64,000 bases of DNA from Ascaphus truei (Eukaryota; Chordata; Amphibia; Anura; Ascaphidae). The position numbers were made by a program, and so were the translations under genes. The notes below the pieces were generated by a model. The model was given only the letters and a program-made list of their open reading frames with translations, was not told where the DNA came from and made no database searches. The stretch lies in NCBI GenBank assembly GCA_036426205.1, contig CM071570.1, positions 139,392,754 to 139,456,753 of the forward strand, given 5' to 3'. Each line of letters starts with the position of its first letter. Positions within the stretch are counted from its first letter, which is position 1. Shown here one piece after another: positions 12,701-21,765 of this stretch.

Positions 12701-13826
12701 TGTCTAGTAAAATCGAAGTTATCCACCTATTCCTGTGTGGTGGTGTTGGTGGTTGAGGGGGTGGGTGAAGGGGATAGTTGATCTGGGGTGGGTGGTTAGG
12801 TCTCATGGGAGGGTTTAACCCCCTAATTGCCTTAGGGGTTAAGTCCTCCCGTAACCCTCTCAGGAGGCCTAACCACCCACCCTGGGGCAACTACAAGCTT
12901 CACCCACCCACTCTACCACCAACAAACTAGGTTCTGCAACTCCTTCATTACTTTAGCGGTTAGCCACTAAGGTAATGAAGCTGGGCAACAATTTTATTTT
13001 TTCCTAAGATTGAAACAGGAGTCCCTGGAGCTGAAATGAATGCAGGTCAGCTCGGGAGACCCCCGGCTTCAATCCTATTTAGTAAAAATAAAATAAACTC
13101 CTTTAGATACAAATTGCGATTCCGATCTTGCCACCCATTAGGAGATGATGAAAAAATTTGAGTTTTTAGTCTGCGATTTGCATATTGGAGCTTTGTGCAA
13201 AGCAGGACAGAACAAAAATGGTAGACAGCACTCAATAAATTAGTACAATGACCCCTGATTACCCTTCCCCCCCATCGTATTTATACCCCCCGCACGCCTT
13301 GTTTATTGTCTCCCCCACTCCCTGTCCCTGTGTTCCTTTTCCCTCACCCCCTCTGTGTAGGGTCCATTATTATTTACCCGCTTGTACGACATCACTCCAA
13401 GTTGAGTTGTACTATCTTGTGCTTGCATTAGATTATTTACTTTTTGGCATATACCCGGTCTTGATAATTTTTCCCTTAGTCAGTGAGTGCTTCAACTCTA
13501 GTTGGTATTTGTGAAATGCACGTTTAGGCATTTGTTGAGCTACTGCACGGTTTCAAAGCCATTTTCAAGCGATTTTACCAGGTTATTGACGATTTGTGAA
13601 TAGCTACACATGCCAAATAGTCTGTACAGTACACGTTATAGTGTTCTCATTTGTTTTGCTGATTCACATGCTGTTCACAGTCTGCACCCACTCACTATCA
13701 CTTTTGTTAATTATACTTAGTCTACTAGTACGGCATTAAGTTGATCATTCCTCCTCCCCCCCCCGCCTTTCTACTGCAGTTAACAAGCGTTAAGATACTT
13801 ATCGAAGTTTAGTGAATAGGCCCCTA

Positions 13827-14465
13827 TGTGTGAATCATACACTTGTAGTACTTTTCATTTTACAGATTATAACTATTCCCTCTGCACTTCAGTACAAAGA
13901 TAAGTGCTGCAAACTCAGTTCAATGGGCCACCATCAGGCCAAGAAACTTCTATTGCTGTAAATCTGCTAACAATAAGTCAGAATAAGTAGTGTAATGCCC
14001 ACACAAAACATAGACAAAGGACATATTAACTGTTGTAGGTCCCTTTATTTTACTGGTTACGTGGGGGTACTCAAAACTAATCATAAATGAATAGGGCAAA
14101 GGCATTGATGGTGAAGTACTCAAAATGCACAGCAATAAATCTCACCGACTACGGAATACTTCAGAAACTGATGAAGGGCACTATTGTTGCATGCATTTCT
14201 GAATACCTAGCCTGTAACTAAGTTATTAGGAGCATGCAGAACAATTTGTCACAATTATTTATATGAGTTCATAACTATCAAGATTTTATTATTTTATTTA
14301 TAAAATATTTTACCAGGATAAAATTCATTGTTACCTCTAGCTTTCAAGTATGTCCTGTGTACAAAATAGAATATAATAGATGACTCCTCACACCAGCTCT
14401 TCTTATTTATACATAGAGCATTAAACACATCAGCTAATACACTTGTATTTTCCCTTTCTTCTTAG
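13827..14465 (+). other. 3' flank of the last ANKRD6 intron
   Basis: No gene; contains an inverted LINE 3'-tail fragment at about 14283-14380 (TTTATAAAATATTTTACCAG, then GTTACCTCTAGCTTTCAAG). The exon acceptor follows at 14464-14465. Confidence 0.6.
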
Positions 14466-15118
14466 CCACAGATCAGCAGTCTATTGCTGCTGTCCCTCAG
14501 ACAGTGAGACCTAAAGATAAAGCATTAAGCTGCACCCCTACCTGCAGATTACAAGAAGGAGTGACATCATGCAGCCATCCCAATTCTAGATTAAGACATG
14601 CCAAAGTCCCTACCACTCAGAAGCCATTGAGCGAACCCAGAAAGGCTGAGAAACAGACTGCAAGTCTCACGGACCGGGGGACCCAGACAAGGAAGTGTGC
14701 AAAAAATGGTCAAGTGAGGCAGAGAGGTCAAACATCAGCACAGCAACAAGTACCGGCGCAGCAGCAGCAGCAGCAAGTATCAGCACAGCAGCAAGTATCA
14801 GCGCAGCAAGTATCAGCGCAGCAGCAAGTATCAGCGCAGCAGCAAGTATCAGCGCAGCAGCAGCCGCAGCCCTGTAGTGCACCAGGAGAGCAGGGTGCCT
14901 CACAAATCAAAGACACCTCCCAGGCCTTGGAAATCACTCAATATTTTTTTGAGGCTGTTTCCACTCAGATGGAAAAGTGGTACGAGAGAAAGATAGAAGA
15001 AGCCCGCTCTCACGCAAATCAGAGGGCACATGAAGATAAAGAAGCCTTACAGCAACACATCAGAAGTTTAGAGGAAGAATTAATGAAGCTAAGGACTAAA
15101 CTGCAGAAAGAGAGCTAG
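14466..15118 (+). CDS. ANKRD6: ANKRD6 terminal coding exon
   Basis: Acceptor TTCTTCTTAG; the first two bases complete a split Ser codon, followed by TDQQSIAAVPQTVRPKDKAL. The exon encodes 216 residues: a basic, Ser/Thr-rich segment with DRGTQTRKCAKNGQ, then a Gln-rich tandem repeat (14737-14870), then a conserved C-terminal coiled coil (DTSQALEITQYFFEAVSTQM, EKWYERKIEEARSHANQRAH, LEEELMKLRTKLQKES) and TAG. The conserved ends and the variable Gln-rich middle agree with what I know of ANKRD6; the repeat itself looks lineage-specific. The antisense ORFs rich in Ala or Cys here are shadows of the repeat. Confidence 0.94.
14737..14870 (+). repeat. In-frame minisatellite coding for Gln-Gln-Val-Ser-Ala units
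   Basis: The core unit is GCGCAGCAGCAAGTATCA (A-Q-Q-Q-V-S), present about six times with one shortened unit (A-Q-Q-V-S), all in frame. It gives a low-complexity Gln-rich linker inside the last ANKRD6 exon and is likely to vary in length. Confidence 0.9.
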
Positions 15119-15790
15119 CATCAGTTCACTTTGAGAATGTAAATAGCATGAAAAGGATCTGACTTTACATGAACTGCAGTTGGCCATTTTGTATTACGCT
15201 TTTTGCAATTCAGAAGATTGACCAATTTTTGGGTGACTTATCAAGAACTGTGTCCTGTGCATGATAAGGAGCTGAATCTTTCTGAATCAAGAGTAACTAT
15301 TTCAGGGGTTTATGAATCAGCCCCCTGGCTGTGGAGATGATGCAAAAACAACTCCACATTTATTCAAAAGTAATCAAAAGTAGGATTTCTTTTTAAATCT
15401 GGTGTTGTTTTGTTGCACTAGTTTTACAGCTGGGAGATTCTTATAGCACCCCTAAGAATCTTTTGACCTTAAATGCAATTGTGCCAATGTGCCATTGAAT
15501 CAAATATTTGGTCTTTTTTGTTGTTGTTGTTTGCATTGTGTACCCTACAATCCTAACGTGTAACAAATGCATGTATAAAGCAGCATTACCCATTTATTGC
15601 CATAGGAACCTGCAACACAATTACTGTACATGCTCTATAAACACTGAAGGGGGTTGTAGGGAAAGAAACATCACAGTGTGTGTCTGAAACGGGATATCTG
15701 ATGCCATTTCCATATGCATGGATAATATTGCTAAATCTCAAATGATTCACATCCACGTGTGTAAATAAATAAGCATGTTATTTATAGATA
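15119..15790 (+). other. ANKRD6: ANKRD6 3' untranslated region (probable extent)
   Basis: Follows the stop codon. The first clear polyadenylation hexamer is AATAAA at 15764-15769. The exact transcript end cannot be seen from genomic sequence alone. Confidence 0.55.
15764..15769 (+). promoter_or_regulatory. Candidate polyadenylation signal for ANKRD6
   Basis: AATAAA, 646 bp after the stop codon, in an AT-rich context. Confidence 0.45.
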
Positions 15791-16450
15791 AGGCTACATA
15801 GATTATATGTGGTAGAAATGTGTCACTTGTTTGCATAGTGTTTCGCAAGCCTCTGGGTCTCTTCTTTCAGTGCAGTAACCAATCAGTGTGATAGTTACTG
15901 TAACAACAACAGCAACAGCAACAGCCTTACAACGTGTTAGTTGAGAAAATATGACAGCGTGTGGGGGTGAGGAAAGAACAAGATAGATCTGCCAAGCAGC
16001 AATTCTGCATAATTAGGGGCACTAGATCCTTACGTGATAAAAGTCTCTGTTTTTTCTGCTTCTGAAAAGAAGAACCATTCTTGGGGCCCCTGCTTCAAAG
16101 TTGGAGCTGTACAATACTGGAGCCTAATAGCACCAAATATTTTGATTAAAAAAAAAAAAATCCGATTACATTTGATATTTTTATCCCTCTGTTGCACTAG
16201 GTTTGCATCTGGGAGACTGCTGGTATTTATGACTAGCCCCCACAGACTGTCTTTCTCGGTAGGTACTGTAATGCGGCAGAAAGTACGTTTTAAAACAGGA
16301 ATTAGGTGTCAAAGTCTAAAAGATACAAAACTAAGCCAAAATACAGCACCAGATGAATTTGGTGCTGTGTCTGAAAGGCTTCTATTTAAAAAAAATGTAT
16401 TCATTAAAAATTGGCCAAGCATTGAGTGTGTATATAATATACTGTATATA
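15791..16450. other. Intergenic, no gene seen
   Basis: Contains a short CAA/CAG-type repeat (about 15900-15925) and a block (about 16070-16130) resembling part of the MITE at 23651-24052 (CCCTGCTTCAAA...ACTGGAGCC). The open frame running through here has no recognisable domain. Confidence 0.5.
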
Positions 16451-17182
16451 CACTGTGTTAAAAAAAACGGGACCCCTTTTAATTTTCATCGCATATTGCA
16501 TAAAAATCACTAAATTTTCATGAAAATGTGAGCAATTATAGGTCTGCCACAGTAGATTATTACATTTAAGAATTATTTGATAATCTAATAACTATTCTTT
16601 GGAGTTGGTGACAGCATGATGACCTTGTCAAGTGCATAGTTACATGGTATTTAGCAAAGAAGATAAGTACGTTATAAAGTGCTTGAGACAGATCAAGAAT
16701 TATGGTCCAAAACGCTTACATAAAATGCTTTCTGATAAAGGATGGTCTATTGGAGGACTGAAAAATCTAATTTGAAAATCAACGTACCGTTGAGAAGTGA
16801 GCAGCGTATGGATTGTGCAATCAGGCACTGGCGTTCTCGTCTTCAGGCGTGCATTTCAGCAGGAGGACATTTTGAACACACTTCGAACTCAAACTTTATA
16901 GTAATCTTAGTGTTTCCGACTAGATTGCCACAGTTTAACACATTTACGAGCTACGACGGAAAAACGCCTACTTCTCATTTAATGCATATGAACCTACCAC
17001 AGCGTATATGGGACTTGCTGACATAATACAGTGACATAAATTCAGTTAACATCAGTTGATTGTCTACATTGTGCTGTAGTGTTAATCTACATAAAATACC
17101 TACAGTTGTTCACATTTTCATGGGGATTGAGAAATATATAAAGTGTGATGAAAAACCAAAGGGGTCTCTTTTTTCCTGCACA
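16451..17182 (+). mobile_element. Deleted mariner element
   Basis: Imperfect terminal inverted repeats: AACGGGACCCCTTTT near 16467 and AAAGGGGTCTCTTTTTTCC near 17158 (reverse complement GGAAAAAAGAGACCCCTTT), flanked by TA-rich sequence. The interior joins an N-terminal transposase segment from ATG 16644 (MVFSKEDKYVIKCLRQIKNY, GPKRLHKMLSDKGW) to a C-terminal segment (RHWRSRLQACISAGGHFEHT, near 16820-16885). The catalytic DDD/DDE core between them is missing, so it is a non-autonomous deletion derivative. Confidence 0.78.
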
Positions 17183-18095
17183 TATATTTATGTATATACA
17201 CTAGCACACAATGCATTTGTTGAATGAGGACTGCTTTATTATATATATTTTTAAATATTTTTCTTTTTGTACTGATATCCATCTGCTCTTGCTTTTGTGG
17301 TCTCATACGCTGAACAGATAACATCATAGAAGTTTCATGTTGGTTTAATAAAATAAGTCACGTCACATTTTTTTTTTCTGGCACTGACAGAAGCTCTAAA
17401 AATGTTTGACACAATTCCTATCCTCTGAACAATATTCCTGCAGATCAAACAAGGCTGTGGAGGCGCAATATAAATGTATCCGTATATCTAAACCTGAAAC
17501 TAGCAAAATGACAACAACAAAAAATTGTAACGTTCGTAATGTTGAAATCCATATATTTCTGCCATGTATTACATTCATGTAAAAACTCCTTGGCCTATTC
17601 TTTGCAAGACAATAAGGGGACTATCTAGCCAGGCGAAAAAAATCTTACTGATTTCAATAGGACATTTTCAAGTCCAGGACTGTTATTTGCAGCAGGAGGA
17701 AGGTGTCTGGTACATTGAACAAATACCAGGAGCGGTTTTATATCCACTTCTACATGATACAGCGGTTCAAACTGTTGTTTTTATATTCAGAAAAGTACCT
17801 CAGTATTTATATTGAGTATATGGAAAGTGTATTGTTTCCTGTGATGTATTTCATTTTTATAATAGCCCACACATGTACGTGCATTTTATTTATTAGTTTT
17901 TACTGTATCTAGTAACATTTCAGTTGTGCTCAATAAATATTACAACCACAAGTGAATGTTCTACTTCCGTGTATTATCTTCTTCAGTTGTCAAAATACAT
18001 TACGGTTTATCCATAAAAGACAATAATATGTCATGCTTGCCCAACTACACAACTATTGATAATCTTTTGTGTTGTCATTTCTCATAGAAATGTAT
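17183..18095. other. Intergenic, no gene seen
   Basis: AT-rich. A block ATGCATTTGTTGAATGAGGA (17210 region) recurs near 22647, indicating a second dispersed repeat family. Short ORFs are not supported. Confidence 0.5.
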
Positions 18096-18420
18096 GGGGC
18101 CTATTCCGGTAGCTTCGATAAGTGACTTATTGCTGGTTAAGCACACTTGTCAAGCCATTTTGCATGTTTACTGTAGCTATTCAGAAAGCTTCGCTAACGG
18201 CATAACCGCTTGCAAAAGGCTTTTTAACGATCGTTATCACTCTTGCTCTGACAAGCTGTGCGGCAGCTCAAAAAAGGCAGCAATGCAAATTTATTTGCCA
18301 GTCACTGATATTCGGGTAGTTTTAATATGCACATCGCACCATAAACCCACATATTTTCTTTTTGCCATATTTTCTATTTGGGTGGTGAGATCGGAATTGT
18401 GATGTCCCTCCAGAGCCTGA
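18096..18420. mobile_element. Diverged MITE with GGGGCCTATTC terminus
   Basis: Starts GGGGCCTATTCCGGTAGCTT then CGATAAGTGACTTATTGCT, similar to the terminus at 3964 (CTTCGATAAG). Internal inverted motifs (TTCAGAAAGCTTCGCTAACG) occur. The right end is not clear. Confidence 0.45.
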
Positions 18421-18439
18421 AAGGTGACAGTGACAACTT

Positions 18440-18621
18440 AACACTATCCCCATTTGTATATATGTCCCCTCCAACCTCCCTCCAAATAAATTAGGGAGAG
18501 ATGCCGGCGCTGAAAAATGAACATACCTGAGGTACCCTGGGAGATATGCTAATGTCTATACAAAGTATATTTCAATGAGTCACACATCCTAAAATATATC
18601 CTTAAGACCAATCAGTCTAAA
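18440..18621. repeat. Outer inverted repeat, left arm
   Basis: About 170 bp that reappear inverted at 21596-21765 (shared blocks CTCCCTCCAAATAAATTAGG, GATATGCTAATGTCTAT, GAGTCACAC, CCAATCAGT). It brackets the Helitron, fold-back element 2 and a TTAA element. Confidence 0.8.
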
Positions 18622-18764
18622 GGGCCTTGTGATGAAGGGGATACAAGTGTCAGACCCAACAGAATTAGAAACCACAACGCTGCCATCATGTCATGGCAGC
18701 AGCTCTAGCATTGAACTAATCCAGATGCTGGGAAATGCTATTGTCACAGAAAACTTTGGCTTTT

Positions 18765-18768
<4 letters not shown>

Positions 18769-18801
<33 letters not shown>
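18769..18801. repeat. (AT)n microsatellite
   Basis: About 16 AT units immediately before the 5' TC end of Helitron 1. Confidence 0.95.
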
Positions 18802-18804
<3 letters not shown>

Positions 18805-20423
18805 TATACTATATTAGTGAAAGCACTGTATGCCTGCCTGGATGTCCGGTGTCCCTAGGGGAAATCTCATTGGTCCCTTGGGCCGCCCCCGCACACCTCT
18901 CATTGGCCTGAGGCGGAGTGACGGGCCAAAGGACACACAGGGACACACACACAGGGGGACACACACAGGGACACACACACTCCCCCGTCAGTTGGACCGC
19001 AGCTCACCTTCCACACAAATTCCCCCCCCCCCCCCTCCTCTCCCGGTGCCCCTCCTCTCCCGGTGCCCCTCACTCTCTCCCCCCTCCCCACCTCACCCAA
19101 ATCCCCATGCTCCGCAACATCCCCAGCCGCACCATCAACCTCACCGTGCGCCGCGGAGGAAGCGCGGCCCTCCTGCTCAGCAGCAAACTCCAGGCTCCTC
19201 CCCCCTGGCGGCGCGGCCCTCCTGCTCTCCCCCTCACGTGCGCCGCTACCGGACGGAGGGGAAGCGCGGCGCGGGTCTCCTGCCACTCTTGCCCCCCCAC
19301 CCCAGCTTCCCGAACTCACCTCCTGCCCCAGCCAGATGCCACGGGGTCAAGGTAAGTCACCCACCGTCTCCCCCCCACGCACTGTCACCCAGTCACCCAC
19401 ACACCCACCCAGTCACCCACACACCCACCCAGTCACTTTCACCCACTCAAGGTCACCCACCCACTCACTCAGTCACCCACTCAGTCACCCACCCACCCAC
19501 TCACTTAGTCACCCAAAAACTCACTTAGTCACCCACCCACTCACTCAGTCACCCACCCACTCACTTAGTCACTCAGTCACTCAGTCACCCACCCACTCAG
19601 TCACTCAGTCACCCACCCACTCAGTCACTCACCCACTCACCCACACACCCACCCAGTCACTTTCACCCAGTCACCCACTTTCACCCAGTCACCCACCCAC
19701 TCAGTCACCCACCCACTCAGTCACCCACCCCACCCACCCACTCAGTCACCCACACCACCCAGTCACCAACCCACTAGTCACACCACTCAGTCACCACCCA
19801 CTCAGTCACTCACCAGTACACCCATTCAGTCAGTACCAGTCACCCATTCAGTCAGTCAGTACACCCCCCTCATCACCCACCACACACCCAGCAGTCACTC
19901 AACCCACCCACCCATTCAGTCACCACTCTCCCACCCAGTCAGTCACCCACTCTCCCACCCAGTCAGTCACCCACTCACCCACCCAGTCAGTCACCCACTC
20001 ACCCACCCAGTCAGTCACCCATTCACCCACCCACCCAGTCACCCACCCAGTCAGTCTCCCACTCACCCACCAAGTCAGTCTCCCACTCACCCACCCAGTC
20101 AGTCTCCCACCCAGTCAGTCTCCCACCCAGTCAGTCTCCCACCCAGTCAGTCACCCACCCACCGACCCAACTCACCCAACCACCGACCCAAAGTCACCCA
20201 CCGACCCAAAGTCACCCACCCACCGACCCAAAGTCAAACCGACCCAAAGTCACCCACCCACCAACCCAAAGTCAAACCGACCCAAAGTCACCCACCCACC
20301 CAGTCACCCACACACTCAGTCAACTCAGTCACCCACCTAGCTGTCAAGGGGGGGGGGGAAGCCTAACCCTGTCGTACGCCCCCCCAAAATTACATCCAGG
20401 GCAACGCCGGGTCTCTCAGCTAG
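18802..20423 (+). mobile_element. Non-autonomous Helitron 1
   Basis: 5' end TCTTATACTATATTAGTGAA after a host A; 3' end CTAG at 20420-20423 followed by a host T, preceded by GGGCAACGCCGGGTCTCTCAG, a GC-rich short hairpin-like end. TC...CTRR inserted between A and T is the Helitron signature, and Helitron 2 (25798-26981) shares both ends. No Rep/helicase ORF. The interior is GC-rich (18830-19340) and then a long C-A-C-C-C minisatellite. The 425-residue Pro/Thr/His/Ser frame is repeat-derived. Confidence 0.75.
19370..20340. repeat. Complex minisatellite inside Helitron 1
   Basis: About 1 kb of variants of CACCCACTCAGT and CACCCACCCAGTCAGT with a late sub-block built on ACCGACCCAAAGTCA. The mixture of unit types indicates several rounds of local expansion. 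It stays open in one frame only because the units lack stop codons. Confidence 0.92.
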
Positions 20424-20440
20424 TATATAATATATAATGA

Positions 20441-21153
20441 AAATCTATTTGCAGCCGGCACACACATAAACATTAGGAAATCCAGATGCTTGTCCCATAG
20501 AAAATCATAAAAGATGTATATTACCAGATGATGGTCCAGTAAGGAGAGACAGCACACACGGGTAGAAATGCAAAAGTGTATTAAAACACAAAAAACTAAC
20601 GTTTCGGTTCCTACATACAGAACCTTCCTCAGGGTCATACAGTGTTAGAATGGAGACCACTGCAACTTATACCCCCACCAGTGCACACAAATCATACAAT
20701 CAACCAATAAGAACACTTCTCAAAACCCCACATGACATCAAATGGTAGCTAAAACCCAATGTGCCAATTGCAATGCATGTCACAGTCAATGTTTACCCAG
20801 ACTCAATCAGAATCGTGGCAACGCCTAACTTTAAGGACTCAATGGATCTTCCTGGCTTCCAGTACATGATAAATACAGAGCAGCAGTCTTTTAATTGAGT
20901 CCTTAAAGTTAGGCATTGCCACTATTCTAATTGAGTCTGGGTAAACATTGACTGTCCTATCAGAGCTATCTTTCTAAGTGACATAGTAAGAACATGCATT
21001 GCAATTGGCACATTGGGTTTTAGCTACCATTTGATGTGTCATGTGGGGTTTTGAGAAGTGTTCTCATTGGTTGATTGTATGATTTGTGTGCACTGGTGGG
21101 GGTATAAGTTGCAGTGGTCTTCATTCTAACACTATATATCCCTTCTGTAGTAT
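20441..21153. mobile_element. Fold-back element 2 with 10-bp direct repeats
   Basis: Left arm 20643-20842 and right arm 20894-21132 are inverted copies (TATACCCCCACCAGTGCACA mirrored by TGTGCACTGGTGGGGGTATA). TATATAATGA at 20431-20440 and 21154-21163 is a candidate target duplication, though the region is AT-rich. A unique left extension of about 200 bp holds a hammerhead-like core on the - strand (20601-20632). No ORF of note. It sits directly beside the 3' end of Helitron 1. Confidence 0.72.
20601..20632 (-). ncRNA. Hammerhead-ribozyme-like core, copy 1
   Basis: On the - strand: CTGAGGA, then AGGTTC paired with GGAACC across a short loop, then GAAACGTTAGT. This matches the catalytic boxes CUGANGA and GAAA separated by stem II. 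Stem I pairing outside the boxes is not evident, so activity is uncertain. Alternative: a conserved non-ribozyme hairpin of the repeat family. Confidence 0.4.
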
Positions 21154-21212
21154 TATATAATGACCTTTTTCATTCTTTATTTTACTGTTAATACCATTTG
21201 AATAAATGTTAA

Positions 21213-21595
21213 AGCATCCTTTGATTTCTATAGCAAGTTTTAGCCACCTTACCAGCAATGCAAGATCTTTGCAACACTTTCCTGTTTGCATGTGTGTTTT
21301 TTTTAATAAATCAGTTCTGTAGTAAGAAAAAATACTTTTAGCAATTTCCGTTTAAAAAAAAAAAACTTTGAAAGACCAATTTTCTTGTATTCTATTTTAG
21401 CAAGCATGTTTGTTCCTATAGCAACCATTTACATTCCCCAGATCTAAAGATGTCGCCAAACTTCGCCGATCAATAGACGGAGAACGAATTGACCGGCAGC
21501 TATGCAGTTTTTTAGGTAAGTAGAGATTGCCCACATGAAACTATTGAAGTAAAAAAAAAAAAACTAAAAAAAAACAGGAGCTTGAACTGCAGCTT
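21213..21595 (-). mobile_element. TTAA-type MITE, copy 1
   Basis: Flanked by TTAA at 21209-21212 and 21596-21599. Shares long blocks with the copy at 24781-25219 in the opposite orientation (TAATAAATCAGTTCTGTAGT, GAAAGACCAATTTTCTTGTA, TTTCATGTGGGCAATCTCTA). TTAA target and AGCTGCAGTTCA termini suggest a piggyBac-type non-autonomous element, comparable to the T2-type MITEs known from Xenopus. Confidence 0.68.
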
Positions 21596-21765
21596 TAAAC
21601 TGATTGGTTATAAGGATGTATTTTAGGACGTGTGACTCATTTAAATATACTTTGCATAGACATTAGCATATCTCCCATGGCACCTTAGGTATGTTCATTT
21701 TCAGCACAGGCATCTCTCCCTAATTTATTTGGAGGGAGGTTTGAGGTTACAGATATACAATTGAA
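21596..21765. repeat. Outer inverted repeat, right arm
   Basis: Reverse complement of 18440-18621. The TTAA element lies at its inner edge. Confidence 0.8.

Larger units (their letters stand above)
7080..12715 (-). mobile_element. Tx1/L1-like LINE, degenerate, 5'-truncated, itself invaded
   Basis: On the - strand, from right to left: the end of an ORF1 protein (12350-12700), an unrelated insertion block (about 10960-12350), then an AP-like endonuclease, reverse transcriptase and long C-terminal region of ORF2 ending at about 7392, followed by a 3' untranslated part. Frame changes and stops break ORF2 into at least six pieces, and the catalytic reverse transcriptase box is altered, so it cannot be autonomous. 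The family call rests on the ORF1 and ORF2 motifs given in the entries below. Confidence 0.85.
3964..13826. mobile_element. Composite element with perfect 27-bp terminal inverted repeats (Harbinger-like termini)
   Basis: The left end starts GGGGCCTATTCACTAAACTT and runs on to CGATAAG; the right end is its exact reverse complement, ending at 13826. TAT flanks both ends, a candidate 3-bp target duplication. Subterminal blocks are also mirrored: the GTAGAGGGG...GGGGCAACTAC region near 4030-4180 and the region near 12870-12930. A GGGG-start TIR with a 3-bp duplication is typical of PIF/Harbinger elements. No Harbinger transposase is visible; the interior is occupied by LINE and fold-back insertions. 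A diverged single terminus of the same type is at 18096. Alternative: two independent MITEs in opposite orientation. Confidence 0.6.

Noticed and set aside
14667..14937. Ala-rich and Cys-rich ORFs opposite the ANKRD6 last exon
   Set aside because: Shadow frames of the CAG-rich coding minisatellite; the sense frame is supported by splicing and conservation.
18830..20340. Long Pro/Thr/His/Ser-rich ORFs as a possible mucin- or proline-rich gene
   Set aside because: The frame is created by stop-free minisatellite units inside a Helitron; no splice sites, signal or domain.
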